64,000 bases of DNA from Tillandsia leiboldiana (lineage: Eukaryota > Streptophyta > Magnoliopsida > Poales > Bromeliaceae), in the NCBI GenBank assembly GCA_029204045.2, contig CM055062.1, forward strand, positions 9,047,705 through 9,111,704. Reading direction: 5' to 3'. Position 1 is the first letter of the stretch, and each line of letters begins with the position of its first letter. The translations under genes were made by a program, and so were the position numbers. The notes under the pieces are model-generated. The model ran no database searches, had not been told where the DNA came from, and saw only the letters and a list, made by a program, of their open reading frames with translations. This document shows positions 1-11,323 of the stretch, piece by piece.

Positions 1-312
1 CAACTAATCGAGATCAATAACTAGGACAGCTCTAACAATCGAATCAATCATCCTCACGACATCGTCCCCTATCCCACAACCTATGGTACCTGAAAAAGGG
101 GTCAACAAAAGGAGTGAGACATAACTGAATGTATCCCAGTGGGTGCAACGAGCCGAAAATGAGCAAGTCATACCTACTGGTATACAATAAACAATATGGA
201 CTAGAATAATCAGCAGGTAAAACAGATATGATCAGTATAGTATGAACATGTAGGTAAATATGAAAATAATCAACCTATGAAATGATCAGCAAGTAACACA
301 TGGTAGTCATAA
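1..312. other. Unassigned sequence at window edge
   Basis: AT-rich sequence with no convincing reading frame and no clear match to the other repeats in this window. It directly precedes the TG start of a family F LTR. It may be part of an older repeat that hosts that LTR, but nothing seen proves this. Confidence 0.3.
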
Positions 313-763
313 TGTGAGGACCCGGATTTCCGCGATAGGATTACTGTTAGTTGGCAGCTTATGGAGGCCTAGGCAGTGTGTCGGAGGTGTTTGTGCGCAT
401 ATCAGACCTCAGGATTGGACCCAGCGCAAAATTTGGATTAAGATTACTTAGCTGGGTGCCTTCAACAAATTTTAGAAGTGGAATTGGGCAAAACGGACAT
501 CGAATTTGGGATTCAGTGCACGAAAACGATGAAAATGGACTATTTACTTGTATTTTTCGGAGCCCGGATGCCAAAACACGGATTTCGAGGCATTTGTTAC
601 TGTTCCGGCAGGCTAGGGCAGCGCCGGCGGCGACGGGCAGCGGCGGAGCACGACGGCGGGAGCGTGGGCGGCCGGTCCACGGGTCTAGCGTGCACCGGGA
701 ACAGCGGGCGTTAGGCGGGACCGTGGAGCGCGTTGATTGGTTGGTCAACGCACGCGAGGCAGC
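313..763 (+). repeat. Family F gypsy-type LTR, 5' part (interrupted by element A)
   Basis: The segment starts TGTGAGGACCC and matches, in the opposite orientation, the right ends of the minus-strand LTRs ending at 30696 and 32981. Shared blocks include 'TAGAAGTGGAATTGGGCAAA' near 473. The LTR is cut at 763 by element A and resumes after 10070. The open frames here, including a 177-codon one, overlap on both strands and are not genes. Confidence 0.75.
759..763. repeat. Target-site duplication GCAGC, left copy (element A)
   Basis: GCAGC directly before the left LTR of element A is repeated at 10066-10070 directly after its right LTR. This is the 5-bp duplication expected for an LTR retrotransposon, and it fixes the element's ends. 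Confidence 0.9.
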
Positions 764-2029
764 TGTTAGTTGTATGCCCCAAAAGCCTATCAGGCTGACG
801 CATTTTATTATATGGAACATATTTGTACTTGATCTTTATTATAATTTGGGCATTTTATGCCATTCATGTTTGATGTGTCCATGAATCGTCCTTTGATTTA
901 ATGAGATGATAATGTATATTCTTAAGAGTTAAGAATTTGAGATACATAGTATTAGTGATTAAGTCATGAATGCTCTCAATCGGAGGATCATCATGGGGAC
1001 GATGATTGATCCGGCAAGATTGATGTATGTGTCGCTCTCTTTTAGGATGACGAGTCTCAAGTCATTAGTGTGGGGGACACTGGAGCGAACGTGCAGGTGG
1101 TTGTTATAGAACAAGGGCACTGAGCGTGACCAATTACGATTAGTTACTTGGATGTCTACTCTTTCGTCAGTAACTGATTCGATGTTTGCAGTGGTACAAC
1201 TGATCCTTAGACCTGCGACACCACGGCCATTCAATATGAGGCTACTGTAGTTTGACTATGCAAACTCTGATCCTAGTCACGGGTCTTAGTAGTATATGTT
1301 GGCCGCAGTCGGTTCATATTAGGAATGGGTGTTTGTTTACAGGGGATCTATCGCTCTCGGTAGAGAGATAATTAGTCCTATGCTATTGGTAAGGCAAAGC
1401 TCAGAAATCCTCGGCCGGGGTAATATGGTTCATGGAAAGGTGTTCCAAGAGTAACCATATGAGCTTGTGTCCTATCAAATTTGTCATATAACGGGTGATG
1501 GGGTTGACGAGTATTCCATGACCTCCACTCAGTTGGGACTATGCGATAGAAGGATTGTATTGTACGGTAACTGCACCTTGAGGTTCAGTCCAATATTCAC
1601 TTCTGACTGGATTGCCATCATATGCTGCTAGGCGTCACTGGTGGATTGTGGGAACCAATAAGAATAATTATAGGCGAATAATTATTATACGATGGAAGAA
1701 TCAAAAGTGTTTGATCCATCAAAAGGAGTTTCGATGATGATGTCGATGGGGATCGCATCATATCTCACTACCAGACAGAATTGAACCTATTAGGTCACAC
1801 ACATAAGGAATCGCGCATGATCGATATCAAGGAGATGATAAAGAAGTTTATAGAATGGATTAATCACAATACTAAAGTTTACTAATTTATTAGTAAAAGG
1901 ACTAATTTGCAATTATTGTAAATTAGAGGTATTTAAGTGCAAAAGTTGCATGGTGTATTTACTAATCGTTAGTAAATATTTGGAGGACTTATGTGTAAAT
2001 GTTACACACGTAGGATAATGGATAATCCA

Positions 2030-2335
2030 ATCGGATTAGGATTAGATCTAATTAGTTACTAGATTTTATCTTGAGATTTAATTTAAAAGAGTCTTTCTTT
2101 GTAACTAATTATAAGATTTAATTAGTTACTAGATTTTATCTTGAGATTTAATTTAAAAGATATTTCTTTGTAACTATTATAAGATTTATTAGTTACTATA
2201 GTTTAGGAGATATTTTCTTTGTAACTAATTATAAGATTAGTTACTAGATCTTTCTTTGTAACTAATTATAAGATTTAATTAGTTACTATTTTTAGGAGAT
2301 CTTTTGTAACTAATTATAAGATTTAATTTTGTTAT
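2030..2335 (+). repeat. AT-rich tandem subrepeats in the LTR of element A
   Basis: Irregular repeats built on GTAACTAATTATAAGATT and TTAGTTACTAGATTTTATC. TTAGTTAC and GTAACTAA are mutually inverted. The same block is at about 9275-9555 in the right LTR. It lies upstream of the TATA-like box, as U3 enhancer repeats do. Confidence 0.7.
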
Positions 2336-2562
2336 AGCCGGCCAACTTCCTATTATAAGAATAGGTAGTACGTATGTTATACGTAACAATTTTGGAGAAA
2401 GATAAAGTGGAAATTAATCAAGTCGCGGAACGCGAGAAAACCCTAGCCGCCTATCCTCTCCCTTTTCCTAAAGTCCTCCATAATTAATCGTTCTCGATCT
2501 TCGGAAGATTGCTAGCACAATTAGAAGATTGATTCATCCTCCTTACATCGACGCAAGAATTA

Positions 2563-2583
2563 ATTCGCGATCGGATCGCGAAT
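2563..2583 (+). other. Perfect inverted repeat in LTR of element A
   Basis: ATTCGCGATC, one G, then GATCGCGAAT: ten-base arms with one spacer base. The same palindrome is intact at 9770-9790 in the right LTR despite indels around it. It is downstream of the TATA-like box, so it could fold in the transcript leader. Confidence 0.65.
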
Positions 2584-2862
2584 CAAGGAGATCGATTTTT
2601 CGATCAAGGGCGTAATTCCGTGTGGACACAAGTAGAGGCCGGGGTGCGTGCGCGGCTATCAAGGACGAACAATTTTACCAACGATCGTCGGCTTCGCGGT
2701 GATCTCGACCCGCGCAAGGTAAAAATTAAATCCTAATTGATGAAGATCAATTAGATTACCCTTTTATGATCTAAAAACAAAAACATGAGTGATCTTGGTT
2801 TAAGAAAAAATTTTAATTGCGTTTCTTTCTCCGCTGCGCTTATATCCGTATTTTTCTTACAG

Positions 2863-2874
2863 TGGTATCAGAGC
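2863..2874 (+). promoter_or_regulatory. Primer-binding site of element A (tRNA-iMet)
   Basis: TGGTATCAGAGC, one base after the left LTR, is complementary to the 3' end of plant initiator tRNA-Met. It would prime minus-strand DNA synthesis and fixes the strand of the element. Confidence 0.9.
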
Positions 2875-4120
2875 CCCCTCATCGTTGTTTTAGATTCTAA
2901 TCTCTTTTCGATGTTGATTGGGTTTTTCTGGAACGATCAAAATCAAAACAATGAAGATTGTTTTTGAGTATATTTTTGATTGTTTTGAAACCCATTAATT
3001 AGAAATCGAATTAGACAATTTTATTTTATATGCCTGTGATGTGTATGAGGTGATGATCATGGATAGCAACCTTGTGATGATGTGAATGGGTGTAATTTAA
3101 TAAGGACCCAGTGTTAGATTCCTTTTGAGTGCCTGCGTGCACCAATTAAATTATGTAATTTGGAGACCTGCGCGTCTCATTATTATTATGGGTTGTATTG
3201 TAATTGTTGCAAAAATTAAACGGTAAAGGGGTAGTTCTAGGTTCCATGACGATTTGTTCCATTCAAGAGTTGATGCGGTGCAGATCAAGTTTGGACCAAA
3301 TATTGATCGAGGGAGCCGACAAGAGTTGATCTACTCCATCTGATCAAGATGCAGAGCAAGTTTTTGTGTGTAATACCCTCTGACCCGATTCCGGCCTGGT
3401 GGCTCAGGCTCGAATCAAATTAAAATCCATGATCATCACCGGTAGTTATTTTTATATATATATATGCGATATATGTGCATATGATGCGATGGTTTGCATG
3501 AGATGTAAAATTTATAATAAATTAAAACTGATGAGATAACAAATCTCCCTAAATAAATATTAAGTTAATGGTGTTATGAACCCATTAGTGGCCTTCCATC
3601 GTTGTAGGGTGTGGGCGTCTCTTTAGTGTTGATTGATGCACCCGGACACGGGGGTCAGTTGCATTAGGGAGCCGCAACCATTCTATTGGCATGAGATGCT
3701 ATGTGGTAAGAAAGGGGTTGAATCCAAGAATCTGTCAGGATGAGGATTCAATGACTTTTTTATTTGCATGATGAACGGTGGGTCTAATTTAACCAAAAGA
3801 TAAGGCCAAGAATCTGTTAGGATGAGGCCTATATTTTTGGAGGCCAAAGATAAAATTGCGATTTGCTTGAGAAGCATTGAACAAGAGTTGTTCACTCATT
3901 TCTTTACTCATTGCCAAGAATCTGTCAGATGAGGTAGTGTGCAAATAGATGGGACCGCAATTCCCACTAGAAACTTTTAGTAAAGTTTTCGTTTTCTCCA
4001 CTCGGGGAGTGTGGAGATTCGCTAAAATTAGTGGGAGGCACCATTTAGATTTAAAGCCCCTAATCAAAATGGATTATGATTAAGTACACAACTAATTAGA
4101 ATCTTAACCATCTGCAGAAA
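2875..4120 (+). other. Long untranslated leader of element A with repeated hairpins
   Basis: About 1.25 kb between primer-binding site and gag with no credible coding frame. Three hairpins carry nearly the same loop sequence (3718-3751, 3803-3830, 3910-3938). A longer stem pairs TCCCACTA at 3962 with TAGTGGGA at 4029, enclosing CTCCAC/GTGGAG. In retroelements this position usually holds dimerisation and packaging signals; that role is inferred here. Confidence 0.6.
3718..3938 (+). ncRNA. Three leader hairpins with a shared loop and different stems
   Basis: Loops at 3726-3743 and 3808-3825 read AAGAATCTGT(C/T)AGGATGA; the loop at 3916-3932 is the same less one base. The stems differ but each self-pairs: TTGAATCC/GGATTCAA, AGGCC/GGCCT, and ATTGCC/GGTAGT with two G-U pairs. 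Such covariation supports a folded RNA motif. A role in RNA packaging is a guess from position. Confidence 0.6.
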
Positions 4121-4711
4121 ATGTCCGCCTCTAACCCACTTGTCAGAATACTTGATACTAATCGCTTAACTGGACCGAATTTCACCGATTGGCTGAGGAA
4201 TTTGAGAATTATTCTCAATTCTGAAAAATTAGCCTACGTGTTGGACACGGAGGCTCCAGCAGTGCCCGCGAATCCAACAGCTCAACAGAAAGATGCTAGA
4301 AATAAATGGACTGATGATGATATGAAGGTAAAATGCTACATGCTTGCGTCTATGAGTAATGAGTTGCAACGCCAGCATGAGCACATGGAGAGTTCTGCTG
4401 ACATCTTGCTTCATCTTAAAGAGTTGTATGATGAGCAAAGTCGAACAGCTCGTTACGAAGTGTCAAGGCGACTGTTCAGGACTAAGATGTCTGATGGTCA
4501 CTCAGTCAATAATCATTGCTTGGCGATGATTAAGGACATTGAGGAGCTTGAGAAGCTCGGAATGACTATGGACGCAGAACTTCAAATTGATTTGATCTTA
4601 CAATCATTACCTGATTCATTTTCTCAGTTTATTTTAAATTTTCAAATGAATAAAATTACTTGCACTCTCGCCGAGCTGTTGATATGTTGGTCACGGCTGA
4701 AGGAATGCTAA
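4121..4711 (+). pseudogene. gag: Element A gag, N-terminal part
   Basis: This frame encodes the capsid-like part of a copia Gag, the protein that assembles virus-like particles in the cytoplasm. Near the N-terminus is the copia signature 'TGPNFTDWLRNLRI'. Further on is the helical capsid region with 'LILQSLPDSFSQFI', typical of the UBN2/Gag family. The ATG at 4121 is the first in frame after the leader. The frame ends at 4711 because one base appears to be missing near 4680; homologous coding continues in another frame from about 4685. Family membership is secure. The single-base loss could be mutation or sequence error. Confidence 0.8.
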
Positions 4712-5424
4712 AAGTCAATAAGGGCTCAGTTTTGGCTGTTGAACGGGCTTCCTCCAAAAGAAAGTCTAAATGGAAAAAGAAGAAGCCTGCAAAGAAGCCA
4801 AAAACTGACACTGTCAAGGTAAATCCCAAAAAGAAGGCCGCCAAAGGAACTTGCTTCCACTGTCAAAAGGATGGCCACTGGAAGAGGAATTGCCCGGACT
4901 ATTTGGCTAGCCTGAAGGACAAGGTGAAGAATAAAACTTTGGAAGGTATGTCCGAGATTCATATCATTGAAACTACTTGCTTATCGGTTTGTTCTACTTT
5001 TACATGGGTCATTGACTCGGGATGCACCTCGCATTTGTGTATTTCAATGCAGGCGCTAAAGAAAAGTAGACGACTTAGGGATGGAGAGATTACCCTACGC
5101 GTTGGAAACGGAGCAAGAGTTGCTGCTGTTGCTGTAGGGACTTATCCTTTATGTCTACCGACAGGAGTAGTTTTAGAACTTAGAGATTGTCTTTATGTTC
5201 CTAGTGCGACTAGAAACCTTATTTCTGTTTCACGTTTGGTATTGGACGGTTATAAGTTTATTTTTGAATCAAACATTTGTTCAATTTATTTAAGAAATAA
5301 TTTGATAGGTTGTGGTTCTTTAATAGACAATCTCTATTACTTACATATGGATGTTAGTATGAATACAGTTCACAATGACATGAATGAGAATACTATTGGT
5401 TTTAAAGACCTAGAGAGGAGGTAA
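4685..5424 (+). pseudogene. Element A gag C-terminus (zinc knuckle) and protease
   Basis: Continues gag in a second frame. A lysine-rich stretch is followed by a CCHC zinc knuckle, 'CFHCQKDGHWKRNC' near 4851, which binds the RNA genome. The aspartic protease follows, with catalytic 'VIDSGCTSHL' near 5009; the usual copia motif is DSGA, so Cys here replaces Ala. Next is 'CLYVPSATRNLISVSRL', characteristic of the copia protease-to-integrase linker. The frame ends at 5424, and the GAG-pre-integrase segment that should follow ('YLWHLRLGHIGED') continues in yet another frame. Function of the intact family is certain; this copy is broken. Confidence 0.8.
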
Positions 5425-6420
5425 ACAAAACATACTTGTGGCATCTGAGGCTTGGTCACATTGGAGAAGATAGGGTTAACAGCTGGCTAAGGAGGGTATC
5501 TTAGGATCCTTACTCCCTGAACCATACCCAGCTTGTGAATCTGTCTTCAAGGAAAAAATGACTAAGTCTCCCTTTGTTGGACAAGGACAGAGAGCTACCG
5601 AAGTACTCGCCCTGATACATACTGATGTATGTGGCCCATTCGATCGTGTGTCTGCTTGGGGCGGCTATCTCTACTTTATACCTTTACTGATGATTATTCA
5701 CGGTATGGGTACGTGTATTTAATTAACACCAAGTCTGGTCTTTGAAAAGTTTAAAGAGTTTAGACAGAAGTAGAAAAGCAAATGGAAAAACCGATTAAGG
5801 CTCTTCGATCCGATCGAGGAGGGGAATACCTTAGCACGGATTTCTTAACCTACCTCAAGAATACTGGTATTGTCTCTCAATGGACTCCTCCTGAACACCA
5901 GAACTGAATGGGGTGTCTGAACGAGGAATCGAACTTTATTAGATATGGTTCGATCTATGATGAGTTTTACAATTTACCTACGTCACTTTGGGGTTATGCA
6001 CTTCTTACGGCTATTTATATCTTAAACAGAGTACCTTCCAAATCTGTTCCCACCACACCATATGAGATGGGCACGGTAGGAAGCCAAGTTTTCTCACATT
6101 AAGATTTGGGGTGTCCGGCTTATATTAAGAAATTAAAGACGGACAAATTGGAAAGCAGATCAGTCAAGGGAAGATTCATTGGTATCCAAGGAATCACTTG
6201 GATACAATTTTTATCTCCCAGAAAGTCACAATGTGATTGTGAGCCGACATGCCTTCTTCTTGAAATGATTTATTTTAGCAGGAGGCAGTGGAGAGAAAAA
6301 ATAGAACTAGAGGGAGAAAGTCTCTTTAGAATCGAGCATCCAAGAGCCCTTCCTGATAACTCTGAGATACCAGAGATTACATTGCCACCTCGCAGTCTAG
6401 TAGAATCTTCCTCCTGCTAA
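5425..6420 (+). pseudogene. Element A integrase remnant
   Basis: Pieces of a copia integrase spread over all three forward frames. Recognisable parts are the histidine/cysteine pre-integrase segment (about 5430-5580), 'HTDVCGPF' with the first catalytic Asp (about 5618), 'ALRSDRGGEYL' with the second Asp (about 5798), and the C-terminal region with 'LLTAIYILNRVPSKSVPTTPYE' relatives (about 6000-6080), and 'IKIWGCPAYIKK' relatives (about 6097). At least five frame changes separate them. The intact enzyme would insert the cDNA into the genome; this copy cannot. Confidence 0.75.
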
Positions 6421-8038
6421 AATACATGGGAGTATTTCTAGAGGACATGGCGGAAATTGTTCCTCGTGGGAGACAAGGCTAGAGATGATCCTAAGACCTT
6501 ATCGCGAGGCGATGTAGACATCGACTCGAAAATGGTTGGAAGCATGAAGTCTGAAATAGACTCAATGTCTCTCAATCAAGTTTGGACTTTTGGTTGATCC
6601 ACGGAGGGTATGTACCGTGGATGCAAATGGATCTTCAAGAGAAGATTGGTTCTGATGGCAAGGTAGAGACCCTAAAGCTAGGCTGGTAGCAAAAGGTTAT
6701 AGTCAACGCGAAGGCATTGACTATCAGGATACCTTTTCACCTGTAGCCCTTGCTTAAATCCATCAGAACTTGCTTGCTATTGCTGCCCATTATGACTACG
6801 AGATCTGGCAAATGGATGTAAAAACCTGCTTTCTGAATGGATATCTTGAAGAAGCCTATATGGAGCAGCTTTGGGTTCACTACCAAAGATAGAAGTCATA
6901 CAGTGTGCAAGCTTCAACGATCCATTAGGGGTTGAAGCAAGCTTCTCCGGAGTTGGACCCCTCGTTTCAATGATGCAGTCGAATCGGTCGCTTGTCATCA
7001 GCACGAAACGAAGAGGGTGTGTGTATAAAAAGGGTAGTGGGAGTGCTGTTACTTTCCTCGTATTGTACGTGGCTGGACATACCTCCTATTGGGAAGACAT
7101 TCTAGTTAACACGGTGAAGTTATGGTTATCCCAAGAGTTTCTCGTGAAAGACCTGGAGAAGCATTCTATTCCTAGGATAAAGGTTAATAGGGATAGACCT
7201 AAGAAGTGCTTGGTTTATCGCAAGCATGTACATCGATGAAGTGTTGAAAAGGGTTCAGCATGGAGAATTCCAAAAGGGGTTATGGTACCTCTAAGACATG
7301 GATTCACCTCTCTAAGGACTATGTCTCCTAAGACACCTGAAGAGAGAAGTCGCATGAGCAGGATCCCTATGCTTCCGCAATAGGGAGTGTAATGTATGCG
7401 ATGCTATGTATCGACCTGATATAGCACAGGCTGTGAGCGTCACTAGTCGATATCAGTCGAACCCAGGCGAAGAGCATGGGTAGCGGTAAAGAATATCCTT
7501 AAGTACTTGAGAAGAACACAGGGATATGTTCTTGGTTCTTGGAGGTGGCGAACTCAAAGTTGATGGCTATACGATTCAGACTATGTCTGATATAGACGAT
7601 AGAAAGTCTACGTCTGGGGATCTATTATTGCAATGGTGGGTCAATAGTTTGGACGAGTTTATACTCAAGAGACGATTGCTGATTCTGCTATGGGGCAGAG
7701 TACATCGCTGATCTGAAGCTGCCAAGGACGTGTTGGATCAGAATTATCATGCGCTGAGCTTGGGGGGGTTCCCTCTAGTAGGGATCCCCTGCCACTATAT
7801 TGTGATAATAATGGCGCGTAGCATAGCTAAGAGCCGAGATCTCATCAAAATCCAAACACATCGAGCGGCGGTATCACAAGATCAGAGAGTACATCAAAGA
7901 AACATATTGAAGTGCAGAAGGTTGCCTCCGTCGATAACGTGCGGACCGCTAACTAAGGCTTTGACTCAGCAAAAATAGAGACTCATCTTGAGAAGATGGG
8001 CATTAGATTAGGACTGATTGGCTTCGTGCAAGTGAAGA
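6421..8038 (+). pseudogene. Element A reverse transcriptase-RNase H remnant
   Basis: Degraded copia RT-RNase H. 'ARLVAKGYSQREGIDYQ' is readable near 6683, and 'MDVKTCFLNGYLEE' at 6812 includes a catalytic Asp. The YVDD active-site box expected near 7064 is destroyed by small indels. RNase H traces include 'DDRKSTSG' near 7585, and the usual C-terminal tail ends just before the right LTR. Many one-base shifts make it non-functional as written. The purine-rich 'AGTGAAGA' before 8039 is a weakened polypurine tract. Confidence 0.75.
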
Positions 8039-10065
8039 TGTTGTTGTATGCCCAAAAGCCTATCAGGCTGACGCATTTTATTATATGGACATATTGTACT
8101 TGATCTTTATTATAATTTGGGCTTTTATGCCATTCATGTTGATGTGTCCATGAATCGTCCTCTTGATTTAATGAGATGATACTGTATATTCTTAAGAGTT
8201 AAGAATTTGAGATACATATATTAGTGATTAAGTCATGATGCTCTCAATCGGAGGATCATCATGGGACGATGATTGATCCGGCAAGATTGATGTTGTGTCG
8301 CTCTCTTTTAGGAGACGATTCAAGTCATTAGTGTGGGGACACTGGAGCGAACGTGCAGGTGGTGTATAGACCAAGGGCACTGAGCGTGCCCCATTACGAT
8401 TAGTACTTGGATGTCTACTCTTTCGTCCGTAACTGATTCGATGTTCAGTGGTACAACTGATCCTAGACCTGCGACACCACGGCCATTCAATATGAGGCTA
8501 CTGTAGTTTGACTATGCAAACTCTGATCCTAGTCACGGGTCTTAGTAGTATATGTTGGCCGCAGTCGGTTCATATTAGGAATGGGTGTTTGTTTAGGGAT
8601 CTATCGCTCTCGGTAGAGAGATATTAGTCCTATGCTATTTGTAAGGCAAAGCTCAGAATCCTCGGCCGGGGTAATATGTTCATGGAAAGGTGTTTCCAAG
8701 AGTAACCTATGCTTGTGTCCTATCAAATTGTCATATAACGGGTGATGGGTTTGACGAGTATTCCATGACCTCCACTCAGTTGGGACTATGCGATAGAAGG
8801 ATTGTAGTGTACGGTAACTGCACCTTGAGGTTCAGTCCAATATTCACTTGACTGGATTGCCATCATATGCTGCCGGCGTCACTGGTGGATTGTGGGGCCC
8901 AATAAGATAATTATAGGCGCCTAATGCTTATACGATGGAAGAAATCAAAAGTGTTTGATCCATCAAAAGGAGTTTCGATGATGGATGTCGATGGGGAGCG
9001 CATCTCATCTCCTACCAGACAGAATTGAACCTATTAGGTCACACACATAAGGATCGCGCATGATCGATATCAGGAGATGATAAAGAAGTTATAGAATGGA
9101 TTAATCACAATACTAAAGTTTCTATTTATTAGTAACCGGGTTTTTGCAATTATTGTAAATTAGAGGTATTTAAGTGCAAAAGTTGCATGGTGTATTACTA
9201 ATCGTTGTAAATATTTGGAGGACTTTGTGTAAGTTACACACGTAGGAGAATGGATAATCCCATCGGATTAGGATTAGATTAATTAGTTACTAGATTTATC
9301 TTGAGATTTATTTAAAAGATCTTTCTTTGTAACTAATTATAAGATTTAATTAGTTACTAGATTTTATCTTGAGATTTAATTTAAAAGATATTCTTTGTAA
9401 CTAAAGATTTAATTTTACTATATTTTAGGAGATATTTTCTTTGTAACTAATTATAAGATTAGTTACTAGATCTTTCTTTGTAACTAATTATAAGATTTAA
9501 TTAGTACTATTTTTAGGAGATTTTTTGTAACTAATTATAAGATTTAATTGTTAAGCCGGCCAACTTCCTATATAAGAATAGGTAGTACGTATGTGATACG
9601 TAACAATTTGGCGAAAGATAAAGGGAATTAATCAAGTCGCGGAACGCGAGAAAACCTAGCCGCTATCCTCTCCCTTTCCTAAAGTCCTCCATAATTAATC
9701 GTTCTCGATCTTCGGAAGTTGCTAGCACAATTAGAAGATGATCATCCTCCTTACATCGACGCAAGAATAATTCGCGATCGGATCGCGAATCAAGGAGATC
9801 GATTTTTCGATCAAGGGGTAATTCGTGTGGACACAAGTAGAGGCGGGTGCGTGCGCGGTATCAAGGACGAAAACATTTTTACCAACGATCGTCGGCTTCG
9901 CCGTGTGATCTCGACCCGCGCAAGGTAAAAATTAAATCCTAATTGATGAGATCAAATAGATTTACCCTTTATGATCTCTAAAACAAACATGAGGTGATCT
10001 GGTTTAAGAAAAAATTTTAATGCGTTTTCTTTCTTCCGCTGCGCTTATATCCGTATTTTCTTACA
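8039..10065 (+). repeat. Element A right LTR
   Basis: Begins TGTTGTTGTATGCCC and ends CTTACA; 2027 bp. It aligns with the left LTR throughout, with dozens of one- to three-base gaps but comparatively few substitutions. TATATAAG at 9569 is a good TATA box; in the left LTR an extra T interrupts it. Palindrome 9770-9790 is conserved. Confidence 0.9.
9569..9576 (+). promoter_or_regulatory. Probable TATA box, element A LTR
   Basis: TATATAAG sits downstream of the AT-rich subrepeats and upstream of the conserved palindrome, where an LTR core promoter is expected. The left LTR has TATTATAAG at the same place. Confidence 0.55.
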
Positions 10066-11223
10066 GCAGCACGTCGGCGCGCGGCGCAACGGTGGACTCG
10101 CCAGGCCATGTGCCGCTCGCCCATTGGCGGGCGCAGCGAAAGGGTACCCGGCGCGGACGCGGCGCTGTGCATGCCGCCGGGACCGCGTTGCCACGCGGAA
10201 CGGCGATTGGCGGGCGCTTGTGCACCGGGCGTGAAGCAGGTGACGTGGCGCGCTGAGGGTAATTCGGCGCGCCCAGTAACGGCCCGGGCCGGATTTCGGG
10301 CGCCCGAATCGGATTCTCTTGTTTGTGGACTTTTGGCTATAAATAGCCCCTTTGGGCTTCTTTTTGAGGGGCTTTCCCGAGTCATCTAGGGTTGAGTCCT
10401 TAAGGAAGGTTGTGTCCTCACCTTGTCCTCTACTTCTTGATGGATTCCAGAATTTTGGGAGGCCGCGGCATCGGTGTTTCTGCGACGCAGCGCACTTTGA
10501 CGCTCCTTCGTTTGTGGCTTCTACCATCGCTTTTCAGTGCGCGAGACCCCTGAGCTACCTCGATAGACTTTTGAGCTGATTTTCATGGCAGAGCATTCAC
10601 GAGAGGCACGCCTTCGATTTTCGTGTTGATCACTTCGCCTCATTTGGGGTTTTTGGCATGGTTCCCGAGGTATCTTTGACCTCTTGTACCGCTGTGAGGT
10701 ATGGACAGCGGTGGAGTATTGTGGGATTTCTCGGCTATGGGCTCGGAACGAGACGTATGAGGACTCGATCAACATCTATGCTCGAGAGGAACCACCCGTT
10801 TTGTATCGGAATTTTTGGAGGTCTTTTCAAGGTGATGTTTAAGCTTCTTGGGACGGATTTCTGTAGAAATGTGGTTTGTGAATTGATTAGCGTACCGCGA
10901 TGTTCTATTTGTATCTTGGCCTACAGGTGTCGGAACGAGTCGTATAAATACTCAATTTGGATCTACTCGTCGCGAGGATCGCAACCGTGATTTTTCTGGA
11001 TTTTTCGGAGGACTGCACGTAAGTGAAAAAGCCCTTTCTCTGTGCTGCTTTGGCAAATAGCAAGTGCTATTGTGGGGTGTTAGCGGTGTTGATTTATTGT
11101 GGTTGTGATGTTAGTGGAGCAGAGGCTTGCGCGAGGAGTACCGAGGAGGAGCAGTTTTGGTGGATTTTTTATAGTTAGTGACTGCACACTTCACTAACTT
11201 CAGCTATGCCTGCAGAAAGCGTT
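10066..11223 (+). repeat. Family F LTR, continuation after element A, cut by the gap
   Basis: Starts with the second GCAGC and continues the LTR begun at 313. It matches the reverse complement of about 28950-30100 in F1: a GC-rich section, a TATA box, 'GGTTCCCGAGGTAT' near 10660, and 'GACTGCACGT' near 11012. Family members here are about 3.9 kb, so more than 2 kb of this LTR is missing beyond the N gap. Overlapping open frames in the GC-rich part are not genes. Confidence 0.75.
10338..10346 (+). promoter_or_regulatory. TATA box, family F LTR
   Basis: TATAAATAG follows the GC-rich part of the LTR. The same box is present on the minus strand at 29849-29857 (F1) and 32225-32233 (F2), so it is conserved in the family. 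Confidence 0.65.
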
Positions 11224-11323
11224 NNNNNNNNNNNNNNNNNNNNNNNNNNNNNNNNNNNNNNNNNNNNNNNNNNNNNNNNNNNNNNNNNNNNNNNNNNNNN
11301 NNNNNNNNNNNNNNNNNNNNNNN
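11224..11323. other. Assembly gap, 100 N
   Basis: A run of exactly 100 N, the usual placeholder for a gap of unknown length. Sequence changes from the middle of a family F LTR to the middle of a Sirevirus reverse transcriptase across it, so unknown sequence or a mis-join lies here. Confidence 0.98.

Larger units (their letters stand above)
764..2861 (+). repeat. Element A left LTR
   Basis: Begins TGTTAGTTGTATGCCC and ends CTTACA just before a primer-binding site. It is 2098 bp long and matches 8039-10065 along its length. It contains an AT-rich tandem block (2030-2335) and a TATA-like stretch near 2350 ahead of the likely transcript start. A perfect palindrome lies at 2563-2583. Confidence 0.9.
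764..10065 (+). mobile_element. Element A: full-length, decayed Ty1/copia retrotransposon
   Basis: Order: LTR 764-2861, primer-binding site, about 1.25-kb leader, gag, protease, integrase, RT-RNase H, LTR 8039-10065, flanked by GCAGC. Gene order PR-INT-RT-RH is Ty1/copia. The roughly 2.1-kb LTRs and long leader suggest an Angela-like lineage, but this placement is tentative. All pol domains are recognisable, but many one-base insertions and deletions break the frames. The two LTRs also differ mostly by one-base indels, which raises the question of residual sequencing error. It sits inside a family F LTR, so it is younger than that LTR. Confidence 0.9.

Noticed and set aside
4680..4715. Programmed frameshift between gag frames of A
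   Set aside because: No slippery site seen, and many similar one-base shifts follow throughout pol, so decay or sequence error is more likely.
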